64,000 nt of DNA. It comes from Stenotrophomonas nitritireducens (GTDB taxonomy: Bacteria; Pseudomonadota; Gammaproteobacteria; Xanthomonadales; Xanthomonadaceae). Shown here in pieces: positions 8,131-17,369 of this stretch; the stretch's first letter is position 1, and every line of letters begins with the position of its first letter. The stretch lies in contig NZ_CP016756.1 of NCBI RefSeq assembly GCF_001700965.1, forward strand, positions 1,240,001-1,304,000, in the 5' to 3' direction. Position numbers and translations under genes: made by a program. Under the pieces are notes generated by a model, which saw only the letters and a list, made by a program, of their open reading frames with translations, was not told where the DNA came from and made no database searches.

Positions 8131-8631
8131 ATGACACCACGCCGCTATCGCACTGGACTGGGACTTTTAGGATTGGTCGCCATTCTTGGCGGTATCAGCG
8201 GCGCTATTGTCGGTGGCCTGCTGGCGTACGACGGCGAGCACTCATGGCTCGCCCTTCCGCTTTGGACGCTTGGCTGTGCCGTCGCGATTTCGCTGATCGC
8301 CGCGCCCATCATGTGGCAGCGTGTGGTGCTGGACGAGCGCGCTGGGCAGCTGCGTTACCACAACATCGCCACCGCACACCGGTGGCGTCACATACCCTTG
8401 GTCGATGTACTTGAAGTGCGCTTCGACAACTGCATCGACAAACGCAAAGCCATGGTCTCGGGGCTGTATCTGCATATGCGCAACGGCACCCGGCCGGCGC
8501 GCCATCGGCTCATGGACAACGAGGTTGGTGGCTTTCAAGGGCCATCGCCGCTGTTCCGTGATGTTGCCGCGACCGTGTTGCGCGCACAGCCACGTTCGCT
8601 GATCGATCCAAGTCTGCTGGCCGCGCAATAG
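8131..8631 (+). CDS. Hypothetical inner-membrane protein
   Basis: A 166-residue protein I cannot name. Two hydrophobic segments (about residues 10-32 and 40-62) span the membrane. They are followed by a soluble portion with a strand-rich pattern (VVLDERAGQLRYHNI, VDVLEVRFDNCI) reminiscent of PH-like domains. It starts 16 nt after rdgB with a good GGAGAGC ribosome site, so it is likely the last gene of the rph operon. Confidence 0.6.
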   Translation: MTPRRYRTGLGLLGLVAILGGISGAIVGGLLAYDGEHSWLALPLWTLGCAVAISLIAAPIMWQRVVLDERAGQLRYHNIATAHRWRHIPLVDVLEVRFDNCIDKRKAMVSGLYLHMRNGTRPARHRLMDNEVGGFQGPSPLFRDVAATVLRAQPRSLIDPSLLAAQ

Positions 8632-8666
8632 CGCCCGCACCCTCCCCTCTTACGTATCTGCCGTCC

Positions 8667-9896
8667 ATGCCGCACTCCCACGATCACTGCAACCACCTTC
8701 CCGGCGAATCCTGCTCGGTCGAGCACGGCCACACTGCCGGCGTGCAGCTTGTGCCGCCGCCACTGGCGCTGTACGTGCACCTGCCCTGGTGCGTGCGCAA
8801 GTGCCCGTACTGCGATTTCAACTCGCATGCCGCCAAGGGCGAGCTGCCGTTCGATGCCTATATCGACGCGCTGATCCGCGACCTGGACCAGGACCTGCCA
8901 CTGGTCTGGGGCCGGGTGGTCAGCAGCGTGTTCTTCGGCGGCGGTACGCCCAGCCTGTTTCCGCCGGAGGCGATCGACCGCTTCCTGCAGCAGGCCAGCG
9001 CACGGCTTCGTTTCGCGCCGAACCTGGAAGTGACGCTGGAGACCAACCCCGGCACCGCCGAGCACGGCCGCTTCGACCGCTACCGCGCGGCCGGGGTCAA
9101 CCGCATCAGCTTCGGCATCCAGACCTTCAACGATGAAGCGCTGCAGCGGCTGGGCCGCATCCACGACAGCAAGGAGGCCGAACGTGCGGTCAAGCTGGCG
9201 CAGGACGCCGGCTACAACAACTTCAACATCGACCTGATGTATGCGCTGCCACAGCAGACGCTGGCCCAGGCCGAGTACGACCTTGAACGCGCCTTCGCGC
9301 TGGACCCCACCCATATCTCGCACTACCAGCTGACGCTGGAGCCGAATACGGTGTTCTTCGCCCGCCCGCCGCAGGGCATTCCCGACGAAGACAGTGCCTG
9401 GGACATCCAGGAACACTGCCAGGCGCTGCTCGCAGAACGCGGCTATGGCCAGTACGAGGTCAGTGCCTACGCCCGTGACGGCTGGCAGTGCCAGCACAAC
9501 CTCAACTACTGGCGCTTCGGTGACTACCTGGGCATCGGCGCCGGCGCGCATGGCAAGATCAGCTCAGGCGCCGAGCAGCACGTGCTGCGCCGCTGGAAGC
9601 ACAAACACCCGCAGACCTTCATGGATACCGCCGGCAGCCTGGCCAGCATCGGCGGCGATGACGTGATCGGCGCCGAGCGGCTGCCGTTCGAGTACATGCT
9701 CAACCTGCTGCGCCTGCACGAAGGTTTCAGCCTGCGCGACTTCGAATCGCGCACCGGTTTGGCACGGAGCGTGCTTCTGCCATCGTTGGCGGTGGCGGTG
9801 GAACGTGGCTGGCTCATCAACAACGGCGAACACTGGGCACCCACGGAACTTGGCCGCCGCTTCACCAACGATGTGGTGGAGTTGTTCCTGACCTGA
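8667..9896 (+). CDS. hemW: HemW-type radical SAM protein (heme chaperone)
   Basis: Radical SAM protein with CxxxCxxC at Cys42, Cys46 and Cys49 (CVRKCPYCDF), the GGGTPS SAM-binding motif and a HemW-type C-terminal domain. HemW is thought to deliver heme; older annotations call it HemN-like coproporphyrinogen oxidase. As read from the ATG, residues 1-22 form an unusual His/Cys-rich leader with six His and two Cys. A GTG at codon 26 (8742) would remove this leader and give a standard-length protein. Neither start has a strong ribosome site. Confidence 0.9.
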   Translation: MPHSHDHCNHLPGESCSVEHGHTAGVQLVPPPLALYVHLPWCVRKCPYCDFNSHAAKGELPFDAYIDALIRDLDQDLPLVWGRVVSSVFFGGGTPSLFPPEAIDRFLQQASARLRFAPNLEVTLETNPGTAEHGRFDRYRAAGVNRISFGIQTFNDEALQRLGRIHDSKEAERAVKLAQDAGYNNFNIDLMYALPQQTLAQAEYDLERAFALDPTHISHYQLTLEPNTVFFARPPQGIPDEDSAWDIQEHCQALLAERGYGQYEVSAYARDGWQCQHNLNYWRFGDYLGIGAGAHGKISSGAEQHVLRRWKHKHPQTFMDTAGSLASIGGDDVIGAERLPFEYMLNLLRLHEGFSLRDFESRTGLARSVLLPSLAVAVERGWLINNGEHWAPTELGRRFTNDVVELFLT

Positions 9897-9965
9897 GACC
9901 GTCAGAAAGTGACACTTACATCACATAAATGGTAGAAAACGCCCATTCAGGGGAAGGAACGCAGG

Positions 9966-12446
9966 ATGTCAGGCACCGCACCACGCTCATCCAGCCAGGC
10001 CATGGCACGGATTGCCGCCACGCAGGCACCTGCCCGCGTCCGCCACCTGCTGGAAATCGCGTTCCTGGCTACCGACGAGGTGCTGCGCACGCCGCTGCAG
10101 TTGACCGCCATCGACCTGGAACGGGCCCTGTTCAAGCAGGCGGAAATGGCCCACAACAGCCAGATCCAGTCCGACATCTATGCCCAGCTGCGGGTGCTGC
10201 GCGACCACGCCGAACAGCTCCCGGATTTTTTTCTGGACGCGCTGGCTGCACAGGTAGCCGCCTTCAAGGAGGCTCCCAAGGCCACGCCCGAAGCGCATGC
10301 GGCGGCATTCAAGGCGATGACGCTGGTCGAGGACACCGATATCGACCGCGACATCGTGCTGCACGAGATGGCACGACGCGAAGCGTTCCGCACCACCAAC
10401 CCCTTGTTGCTGCTGGGGCAGCGTTTTGCGGTGTTGGCCGCGCAGCCGGCGTTTGACCCCGAGCGCCTGCCGGTTGGCCCCTATGCGCTGTGCCGCGCGT
10501 TGCGCGACTGCGGCGAGCAGATGCAGTTCAACCTGGATACGCAGTTGGCGCTGTACCAGGTATTCGAGCGCTTGGTGATGCCACGCCATGGCGAGCTGCT
10601 GGATCGGCTCAACATCCTGCTCGAACGCGAAGGCGTACTGCCGGGCCTGGTATATCGCCCGCATCTTCCCCGCCCTTCCGCCCCGCGCGGCACCGGAACT
10701 GTCGCCGGGCAGGCTGATGGTGGCAGCGCCGGACCCCGCGCGGCAGGCAACGCCCCGTTGACCAGTTGGCAAGGCCAGGCCCCGGCGGCCTCGTGGGCAA
10801 GTATTTCCAATGAGCTGCAGGGCGCCGCAACGCCTGCGCCGGTCCAGGCCGGGCGTGCAACGGCGCAGATGGCGGGCGTTGCCGCCACCATGGCACCGAT
10901 GGAAAGCCTGCACAGCCTGCTTGATGCCGCACGCAATGCACTGGCGATGGGCGCCGGCGGTGCAGCCGGTGCAGCTGCTGGCGGCACGCACGCCGGCCCC
11001 GCCACTGGCGCGCCGGCAGGTACCGCCATGCCCGACTTCGCCGCCCTGCAGGCGCAGGCCCAAGCCGGTGGCGCTCCCGCCTCGCCGCCGACAGCCCGCA
11101 ATGCAGCCGGTCCGGCGCCCGAACCGGTCTCCACCCAGACCGCGATGGACGTACTGGGCAAACTGCAGGCCGCTGCGTCGTCACCCGGCAGCCGCCACGG
11201 CATGGCGGACATCCGCAATGCGCTGATCGCCCAGGTCAAGGCCGAACACGGCCCGGCGGCGACCCTGTCCGCACGCGACGGCGACACCATGGACCTGCTG
11301 GGCATGCTCTATTCCGAGCTGCAGCGGGAAGTGCGCAGCGAAGGCCCGGCCGCCGACCTGCTGCGGCGCCTGCAGGTGCCACTGGCGCGTGCGGCCATCA
11401 GCGACCATGAATTCTTCCTGCGCGACCAGCACCCGGCCCGCGAACTGCTCAATGCGGTGGCCGAATCCGGCGCGGTCTGGCTCAGCGACGACGACAGCGA
11501 TCCGGTGCTGCTGCTCAAGCTCAAGGACGCGGTCAACAAGGTCGTCACCGATTACCAGGGCGACGAGACGGTCTTCGTCGAAGCAAACGACATCATCCAG
11601 GGACACCTGCGCGCTGCGGCCCGCCGCGCGGAAATGGCCGAGCGCCGCCAGGTGGACGCCGCGCGCGGCAAGGAACGCCTGGAGGCCGCCAAGCAGCTGG
11701 CCAACGGCACCATCGATGCGCTGTGCCAGAGCAGCGAACCGCCCAAGTTCGTGCAGACCCTGCTGCGCAAGGCCTGGGCCGACGTGCTCACCCTCACCCT
11801 GCTGCGCCACGGCGAAGGTTCGGACGAATGGCAGCAACGGGAGCAGGCCACCCGCCGCATCGGCGAGATCACCGGCCTGGCGCCCGGCGGTGCCGCCGAC
11901 ACCAGTTTCGGCGAGGAAATCGAGCAATCGCTGCTGCAGGTGGGCTACCACCAGGACGAGGCCGCGGCCATCTCACGCCGGCTGTCCACGCCGGGCGGCG
12001 AGGATGCCATCACCTCGCGCACGGAGCTTGCCGCCAAGCTCAAGACGCGCGCGCGCCTCGGCGAGTCCGGTGAGCCCGAAGAAGAAGAGCGCCGCAGGAA
12101 AGCCGAGCCGGCACGCAGCGAGCAGGAGGAGGCGCACTACCGCCAACTGCGCACGCTGCCGTTCGGCACCTGGTTCGAATTCATCGTCAACCAGCAGGGT
12201 GACAACCGCCGCCAGCGCCTGTCCTGGTACAGCCTGATCACTGGCAACGCCCTGTTCGTGAACCAACGAGGCCAGAAGGTGTCGGAGCATTCACTGGATG
12301 CGATGTCGCGGCTGATGGCCAAGGGCCAGCTGCGCATCGTCACCGAAGACCGCGGCCGCCTGATCGACCGTGCCTGGCAGGCCACCGTGCGCGCGCTGCG
12401 CTCGATCGCCGGCGGCCAGGCCACCAACGCCGGGGAGTCGGCATGA
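9966..12446 (+). CDS. DUF1631 family protein
   Basis: An 826-residue cytoplasmic protein without signal peptide or membrane segments. The N-terminal about 240 residues and the C-terminal about 450 are helical and well conserved in type (for example HAEQLPDFFLDAL and the ending block FGTWFEFIVNQQG). They are separated by an Ala/Gly/Pro-rich low-complexity linker at about 255-395. The C-terminal half contains long charged helices. The function of DUF1631 is not established; old annotations as thymidine phosphorylase are not supported by the sequence. It overlaps the PilZ gene by ATGA, which suggests a shared c-di-GMP-related role. The start is set by the GGGGAAGGA ribosome site. Confidence 0.85.
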   Translation: MSGTAPRSSSQAMARIAATQAPARVRHLLEIAFLATDEVLRTPLQLTAIDLERALFKQAEMAHNSQIQSDIYAQLRVLRDHAEQLPDFFLDALAAQVAAFKEAPKATPEAHAAAFKAMTLVEDTDIDRDIVLHEMARREAFRTTNPLLLLGQRFAVLAAQPAFDPERLPVGPYALCRALRDCGEQMQFNLDTQLALYQVFERLVMPRHGELLDRLNILLEREGVLPGLVYRPHLPRPSAPRGTGTVAGQADGGSAGPRAAGNAPLTSWQGQAPAASWASISNELQGAATPAPVQAGRATAQMAGVAATMAPMESLHSLLDAARNALAMGAGGAAGAAAGGTHAGPATGAPAGTAMPDFAALQAQAQAGGAPASPPTARNAAGPAPEPVSTQTAMDVLGKLQAAASSPGSRHGMADIRNALIAQVKAEHGPAATLSARDGDTMDLLGMLYSELQREVRSEGPAADLLRRLQVPLARAAISDHEFFLRDQHPARELLNAVAESGAVWLSDDDSDPVLLLKLKDAVNKVVTDYQGDETVFVEANDIIQGHLRAAARRAEMAERRQVDAARGKERLEAAKQLANGTIDALCQSSEPPKFVQTLLRKAWADVLTLTLLRHGEGSDEWQQREQATRRIGEITGLAPGGAADTSFGEEIEQSLLQVGYHQDEAAAISRRLSTPGGEDAITSRTELAAKLKTRARLGESGEPEEEERRRKAEPARSEQEEAHYRQLRTLPFGTWFEFIVNQQGDNRRQRLSWYSLITGNALFVNQRGQKVSEHSLDAMSRLMAKGQLRIVTEDRGRLIDRAWQATVRALRSIAGGQATNAGESA

Positions 12447-12790
12447 TCACCAATACCCGCCGCGCACCGCGCCTGCAGGTCCCCGAGCTGGTGCCGGTAC
12501 GCGACCAGATGACCGGTGCCCAGATCGGCCGGCTCGGCAACATATCCGAAACCGGCATGTTGCTGATCACCTCCGTGGCCCTGCAGGACGACGCCCTGTA
12601 CCAGCTGCAGTTTCCGATCGACGACGGCCGCGGCGGCCAGCTGCAGATCGACGTCGGCGTGCACCTGCTGTGGAACGAGCCCACCCATGCGCCCGAGCAG
12701 TCCTGGGCCGGGTTCCGCTTCCTGACCCTGGACAAGGGCCAGCGCGCGCAGCTGCAACGCTGGATCGAGGACCGGCTTCCGCCAGCCTGA
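12443..12790 (+). CDS. PilZ domain protein, predicted c-di-GMP receptor
   Basis: A 115-residue single-domain PilZ protein. Both c-di-GMP binding motifs are intact: RxxxR at Arg6-Arg10 (RRAPR) and NxSxxG at residues 33-38 (NISETG). The rest is a small beta barrel with one C-terminal helix. Translational coupling to the DUF1631 gene makes the latter a candidate partner or output protein. Likely roles are motility, surface attachment or exopolysaccharide control, by analogy only. Confidence 0.9.
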   Translation: MITNTRRAPRLQVPELVPVRDQMTGAQIGRLGNISETGMLLITSVALQDDALYQLQFPIDDGRGGQLQIDVGVHLLWNEPTHAPEQSWAGFRFLTLDKGQRAQLQRWIEDRLPPA

Positions 12791-12851
12791 GTGCCGAAAA
12801 CGGCACAGCAGCGGTGCGCCGATTGCGGCAAAATCGGGGTCTGCATTCCGC

Positions 12852-14201
12852 ATGTCCGAGCGAGCCACCGCGATGAACCAGCCCGATCCAGCCAACCTAT
12901 ACGCCCAACACCTTGGCGAAATGATACGCCGTGCCGACGCGGCGCTGGCGCGCGGCGGTTTCGATCACCTGGTGGTTCCCAGCGGCACCCAGCATTACCA
13001 GGTGTTCGATGACCGCGATTACCCGTATGCGGTGAACCCTCAATTCAAGACCTGGCTGCCGCTGACCAAGCTGCCCTACAGCTGGCTGATCCACACCCCG
13101 GGCAGCCGCCCGACCCTGGTGTTCTACCAGCCCTTCGATTATTGGCATGTGGTACCGGACGCACCGAGCGGCTGGTGGGTGGAGCACTTCGACATCCACA
13201 TCATCCGCAAGCCCGAAGAAGCGCTGGCGCTGCTGCCGGCCGACCCAAGCCGCTGCGCCATCCTCGGTGAAGCGCAGAGTGCGCTGGGCGGCTTCGCGCC
13301 GAACAATCCGCCGGCGGTGATCAACTACCTGGAATGGCATCGCGGCTACAAGACCGCGTACGAAATCGCGCTGATGCGGCAGGCGCAGGTATTGGCCGTA
13401 CGCGGCCACCGCGCCGCCGAAGCCGCGTTCCGCGCCGGGGCCAGCGAGTTCGAGATCCACATGGCCTATTGCAGCGCGGTGGGCCAGGACGCCAACGAGC
13501 TGCCCTACGGCAACATCATCGGCTTGAACGAACACGCCGCCGTGCTGCACTACACCGACCTGGGCAAGCAGGCCCCGCAGCCGCTGCGCAGCTTCCTGAT
13601 CGACGCCGGCGCCTCGGCCTACGGCTATGCCAGCGACATCACCCGCACCTATGCGGCAACCGGCCACAGCGAATTCCAGGCCTTCATCGACGCGGTGGAC
13701 GCAGCACAGCTGAAGATGTGTGCCGCGGTTCGTGCAGGCTTTGATTACAAGCAGCTGCATGTGGACGCCCACCTGTCGCTGATGGGCATCCTCAAGGATT
13801 TCGGCGTGATCAATGTCTCCCCGGAGGCGGCGTTGGCGACGGGTGTGAGCGCGGCATTCTTCCCGCATGGCATCGGCCATCTGATCGGTGCACAGGTGCA
13901 CGATGTAGCCGGCTTTGCCGCTGGCGAAGACGGCGGCCGCATCGAGCGCCCGGCCGGCCATCCCTATCTGCGCATGACCCGTGTATTGGAACCGGGCATG
14001 GTGGTCACCATCGAGCCAGGCCTGTACTTCATCGACATGCTGCTGGACGAGGTAAAGAAGGCCGGCAACGCCACCAGTGTGAACTGGGACCGGGTGGACT
14101 TCTTCCGTCCTTATGGCGGCGTACGCATCGAAGACGAAGTGCTGTGCACCGAGGGCGAAGCGGACAACCTGACTCGCCCGGAATTTGCCGCACAAGCATG
14201 A
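12852..14201 (+). CDS. pepQ: Xaa-Pro dipeptidase (prolidase)
   Basis: A 449-residue M24B metallopeptidase cleaving dipeptides with C-terminal proline. The five metal ligands are all visible: Asp251, Asp262, His343, Glu388 and Glu427, in LIDAGA, SDITRTY, HGIGHLIG, IEPGLYF and VRIEDEVL. Length and the N-terminal creatinase-like domain match PepQ. A second ATG seven codons in (12873) is an alternative start. It is a cytoplasmic protein and a separate subfamily from the pepP copy 1.2 kb away. Confidence 0.93.
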   Translation: MSERATAMNQPDPANLYAQHLGEMIRRADAALARGGFDHLVVPSGTQHYQVFDDRDYPYAVNPQFKTWLPLTKLPYSWLIHTPGSRPTLVFYQPFDYWHVVPDAPSGWWVEHFDIHIIRKPEEALALLPADPSRCAILGEAQSALGGFAPNNPPAVINYLEWHRGYKTAYEIALMRQAQVLAVRGHRAAEAAFRAGASEFEIHMAYCSAVGQDANELPYGNIIGLNEHAAVLHYTDLGKQAPQPLRSFLIDAGASAYGYASDITRTYAATGHSEFQAFIDAVDAAQLKMCAAVRAGFDYKQLHVDAHLSLMGILKDFGVINVSPEAALATGVSAAFFPHGIGHLIGAQVHDVAGFAAGEDGGRIERPAGHPYLRMTRVLEPGMVVTIEPGLYFIDMLLDEVKKAGNATSVNWDRVDFFRPYGGVRIEDEVLCTEGEADNLTRPEFAAQA

Positions 14202-14562
14202 TCGCTTGCCTGGGCGGCAGTTAGCTCTCGCCCAGGTTGTTGGTTCGCAGATCGGATGTATCTGATTGTGGTCAGGCGAAAGCCGGACGGTATTCGGCTG
14301 CGCTCCGTCCCCTACCCCGTTTGATGTCCAGGGCTTCCCGGGTGCGCTGAGGCTTACCCGGGCTACGGATGACGCCAGCCTTTCACTTCCGCCGAACGAT
14401 ATTCAGCCCAGCAAGCAACGCGGCTGCAGCTGCAGTTGCAGCTGCAGTTGCAGTTGCACTTGCAGTTGCACTTGCAGTTGCAGTTGCAGTTGCCCTCCCT
14501 TACGCAAAGCGTAGGGGAGGGTATGGGAGGGGTGCTCTGCCTTGGCTCTGCCGGGTGCATTC

Positions 14563-14634
14563 GCCTTTGCTTCTGCCTTTGCTTCTGCCTTTGCTTCTGC
14601 CTTTGCTTCTGCCTTTGCTTCTGCCTTTGCTTCA
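14563..14634 (+). repeat. Six tandem 12-bp repeats
   Basis: GCCTTTGCTTCT is repeated at 14563, 14575, 14587, 14599, 14611 and 14623, the last ending in A. It lies between two parts of the left arm of the composite palindrome and is absent from the right arm, so copy number has changed after the arms formed. Confidence 0.95.
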
Positions 14635-14699
14635 ACGCTGTTGCTTCAACGCTTTTGCTCTACCGGGTCCCCTTCCGCAGCGACGGAGCTGGCAGACAA

Positions 14700-15157
14700 G
14701 ACCCCGTACGGGGCGACGTGCAGGACGCACGTCGTTTTTCGACGATACAGGGATGTATCGTCGAAAAATCCTGCCAGCGGAGTGGACCTGGAGCGCGCAG
14801 CGCGGAAGGCGCGTAGGCAGGGTGTGCTTTCTTTTGGTTATCTTTTCTTTGCACAAGCAAAGAAAAGTAACTCGCTCCCCGAAGGGGAGTGAAAGCATTT
14901 GCTTTGACTTGCCCGTTGGCATTTGCGAAACAGGCAGAAACAACAGAAACAGAATCAAGGGCTTTCGCCCCCCTTCGGGGCGCGAGCGCACCTTTCTTTG
15001 CTTGTGCAAAGAAAGGTGGCCCAAAGAAAGCACACCCTGCCTCCGCGCCCACGCCGCTTCGCGACACGGGTCCACTCCGCCGCCGGGATTTTTCGACGAT
15101 ACATCCCTGTATCGTCGAAAAACGACGTGCGTCCTGCACGTCGCCCCATTCGGGGTC
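14700..15157. repeat. Mirror-arm hairpin cassette pair
   Basis: Left arm in order: GACCCCGTACGGGG, an 8-bp hairpin (14714-14734, CGACGTGC stem) and a perfect 15-bp hairpin with 4-nt loop (14735-14768, TTTTTCGACGATACA stem). The right arm carries the same in reverse: 15089-15122, 15123-15143 and 15142-15157. Internal hairpins TCTTTGCACAAGCAAAGA (about 14850-14873 and 14992-15017) mirror each other as well. All pairs share the centre 14928. Confidence 0.9.
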
Positions 15158-15383
15158 TTATCCGTCGACTACGTCGCTGCGGAAGGGACCCGGTAGATCA
15201 AACGCTTGGGAGCAACTGCAAAGGCACATTCAACTGCAACTGCCGGAGCCAAAGCAAAGCACCCCTCCCATACCCTCCCCTACGCTTTGCGTAAGGGAGG
15301 GCAAGTGCAGGAGCAAAGGCAATAGCAACGGCAAGTGCAAGTGCGAGTGCGAGTCCGCACACTGCCGCCAAACACCTCGCGTC

Positions 15384-16715
15384 TCAGCGCTTGGCCATGA
15401 ACGCCTCGATCTCGTCGGCACTGCGCTCCAGCGCAGCGGTCAGCACCCGGTGACCATCCTCGGTGATCAACACATCGTCCTCGATGCGGATGCCGATACC
15501 GCGCCAACGCGCTTCCACATCCCGATCATGCGGCGAGATGTAAAGCCCCGGCTCGATCGTGAACACCATGCCCGGTTCCAGCAGACGCGACTCGCCAGCC
15601 ACCCGGTAGTCGCCGACATCGTGCACGTCCAGACCCAGCCAATGACCGGTCTTGTGCCGGTAAAAACGCTGGTAATGGCCCTCGATGATGTTCTCCTCCA
15701 GGTCGCCCTTCAGCAGACCCAGTCGCAGCAGGCCCTCGGTCAATACCTCCACCGCCGCCAGATGCCCTTCTTCATAGGCGATACCCGGCCGCGCCTGCTC
15801 CAGCGCCGCCGCCTGTGCCGCCAGAACAAGATCGTGCAAGGCGCGTTGTTCCGGGCTGAAGCGGCCGTTCACCGGAAAAGTGCGGGTGATGTCACTGGCA
15901 TAGCCGCGGTACTCGGCACCGGCATCGATCAACACCAGATCGCCATCGGCGCTGCCATGCGTGTTGTCGCGGTAGTGCAGCACACAGGCATTGGCACCGG
16001 CGCCGACGATGCTGCTGTACGCAGGCCAGCCATCCGCCGCGCGGAATTCGCGCTCCAGTTCGGCCTGCAGTTCGTACTCGTGGATACCCGGCCGCGCCGC
16101 ACGCATCGCCGCGCGGTGCGCGCGTACGCTGATATCGGCCGCCGTCTGCATCAGTGCGATCTCATCGGCACTCTTGTACAGCCGCTGCTCATGCAGCAGA
16201 TGCCCCAACTCCAGGAATTCGTGCGGTGGTTGCGCGCCATTGCGTACCTGCGAGCGGACCCGGTTCACCCAACCAATCAGCTTCAGGTCGAAATCCGCAT
16301 CGCGGCCGAAGTGGTAATACACCCGCGACCGCCCTTCCAGCAGCCCTGGCAAGATTTCGTCCAGATCGTCGATTGGATACGCATCGTCCATACCGTAGCG
16401 CGACACCGCACCGTCCTGACCTTCGCGTGGACCATCCCAGGCTTCGCGGTCGGGATCGCGTTCACGGCAGAACAGGATGACCTCACCGTGCTTGCGGCCC
16501 GGTATCAGCACCAGCACGGCTTCCGGCTCTTGGAAACCGCTCAGGTACCAGAAGTCCGAATCCTGCCGGTACGGGTAGAACGTGTCGTTGCTGCGCACCC
16601 GTTCCGGTGCGGCAGGCAGCACCAGGATGGCGTCATCACCGGCAGCCTCCATCAACTGGCGGCGGCGGCGGGCGTACTCGGCAGGGGTAATCCCGGAAAG
16701 ACGCTTCATCACCAA
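15384..16715 (-). CDS. pepP: Xaa-Pro aminopeptidase
   Basis: A 443-residue M24B aminopeptidase P releasing an N-terminal residue before proline. Metal ligands Asp264, Asp275, His358, Glu388 and Glu412 are present in LIDAGAEY, SDITRTF, KTGHWLG, IEPGLYI and IRIEDDV. It starts 2 nt after the ygfB stop (or at the second Met, 16709), so it is the second gene of a ygfB-pepP operon, as in E. coli. The expected downstream ubiH is replaced here by the composite palindrome and pepQ. Confidence 0.95.
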   Translation of the reverse strand: MVMKRLSGITPAEYARRRRQLMEAAGDDAILVLPAAPERVRSNDTFYPYRQDSDFWYLSGFQEPEAVLVLIPGRKHGEVILFCRERDPDREAWDGPREGQDGAVSRYGMDDAYPIDDLDEILPGLLEGRSRVYYHFGRDADFDLKLIGWVNRVRSQVRNGAQPPHEFLELGHLLHEQRLYKSADEIALMQTAADISVRAHRAAMRAARPGIHEYELQAELEREFRAADGWPAYSSIVGAGANACVLHYRDNTHGSADGDLVLIDAGAEYRGYASDITRTFPVNGRFSPEQRALHDLVLAAQAAALEQARPGIAYEEGHLAAVEVLTEGLLRLGLLKGDLEENIIEGHYQRFYRHKTGHWLGLDVHDVGDYRVAGESRLLEPGMVFTIEPGLYISPHDRDVEARWRGIGIRIEDDVLITEDGHRVLTAALERSADEIEAFMAKR

Positions 16716-16717
16716 CC

Positions 16718-17263
16718 TCAGTTCAGGCTTTGCCGATGGCGCGAGCCCATCACGCAGTCGCCATGCAACAGCAGCGCCGCAACCCGCACGAATTCCTCGA
16801 TCTCGGACAGCGCGTCCTCGTCTTCGTCGGCACTGTCGAATTCATCGCTGGAGGCCTGCGCCAGACGTGCCAGATCCTGCAGCGCCTCTTCGCCCTCCTC
16901 GCTCAGCGCCGGGCGCTTGCCCGAGGCCAGGCCGAAGCCACCCAGGAAGGCGCGGCACCACTCGAACAAAGCATCAGTACGCGCCTGCAACGGCTCGGCG
17001 GCGTCCACCAATACCAGCTCGAAGGCGAAGTCACGGTCTTCCAACTGGGCAACCGTGGCCTGCCGCAGCAGGTCCAGCGCCGAGCCCGGCTCGGGGGTTG
17101 GCAGGCCGTCATCGGCCAGCACCTTGGCCGGCCACGCAGGCAGGTCGGCACCACCGGCGGCCAACCAGCCGCACAGTCCGCCGTGGAGTTCGGCCGGGGA
17201 AGCACCCAGGCCCAGCGACTGGCTGGCCTGGAGGATGTCGTTGACGGCGGGAAGATCGGTCAT
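16718..17263 (-). CDS. ygfB: UPF0149 family protein YgfB
   Basis: A 181-residue UPF0149 protein, helical and acidic (DSADEDEDALSEIEEFVR), with the family's ELHGGLCGWLAAGG block near the N-terminus. In Pseudomonas a homologue modulates an antibiotic-resistance regulator; its role here is unknown. Start chosen at MTDLPAVND; a GTG 12 codons upstream (17299) is open. It forms a tight operon with pepP and is divergent from the zapA-side genes. Confidence 0.88.
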   Translation of the reverse strand: MTDLPAVNDILQASQSLGLGASPAELHGGLCGWLAAGGADLPAWPAKVLADDGLPTPEPGSALDLLRQATVAQLEDRDFAFELVLVDAAEPLQARTDALFEWCRAFLGGFGLASGKRPALSEEGEEALQDLARLAQASSDEFDSADEDEDALSEIEEFVRVAALLLHGDCVMGSRHRQSLN

Positions 17264-17369
17264 GTCACTGGTCTGTAAAGCGGAGAGGATCACCGTCACA
17301 CTGGGATGACGGCGGCCCTACAGTGTACCAACCGCACCGCAAACTCCTTCTTGACCGGCCCTCATCCGC

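Larger units (their letters stand above)
14202..15383. repeat. 1.2-kb pepQ-pepP intergenic region, composite palindrome
   Basis: No credible gene. Parts: a short GTAG/CCCGGGTGCGC dyad (about 14336-14366), a TTGCAG/TTGCAC hexamer tract (14423-14492), a six-copy 12-bp GCCTTTGCTTCT tandem (14563-14634), and a large imperfect inverted repeat whose arms contain the same chained hairpins in mirror order about position 14928. The outer arms carry CCCTCCC...GGGAGGG elements at 14493-14520 and 15262-15301. The open frames here are made of repeat translations and were not called. Confidence 0.9.

Noticed and set aside
9908..9925. Possible CRP/Clp operator (AGTGA...TCACA) before the DUF1631 gene
   Set aside because: Half-site spacing is 8 instead of 6 bp, so it does not fit the consensus.
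14369..17309. Frames of 275 and 806 codons across the pepQ-pepP gap
   Set aside because: They translate tandem repeats and hairpin arms (Leu/Ala/Phe or Lys/Gln runs) and run antisense into pepP.
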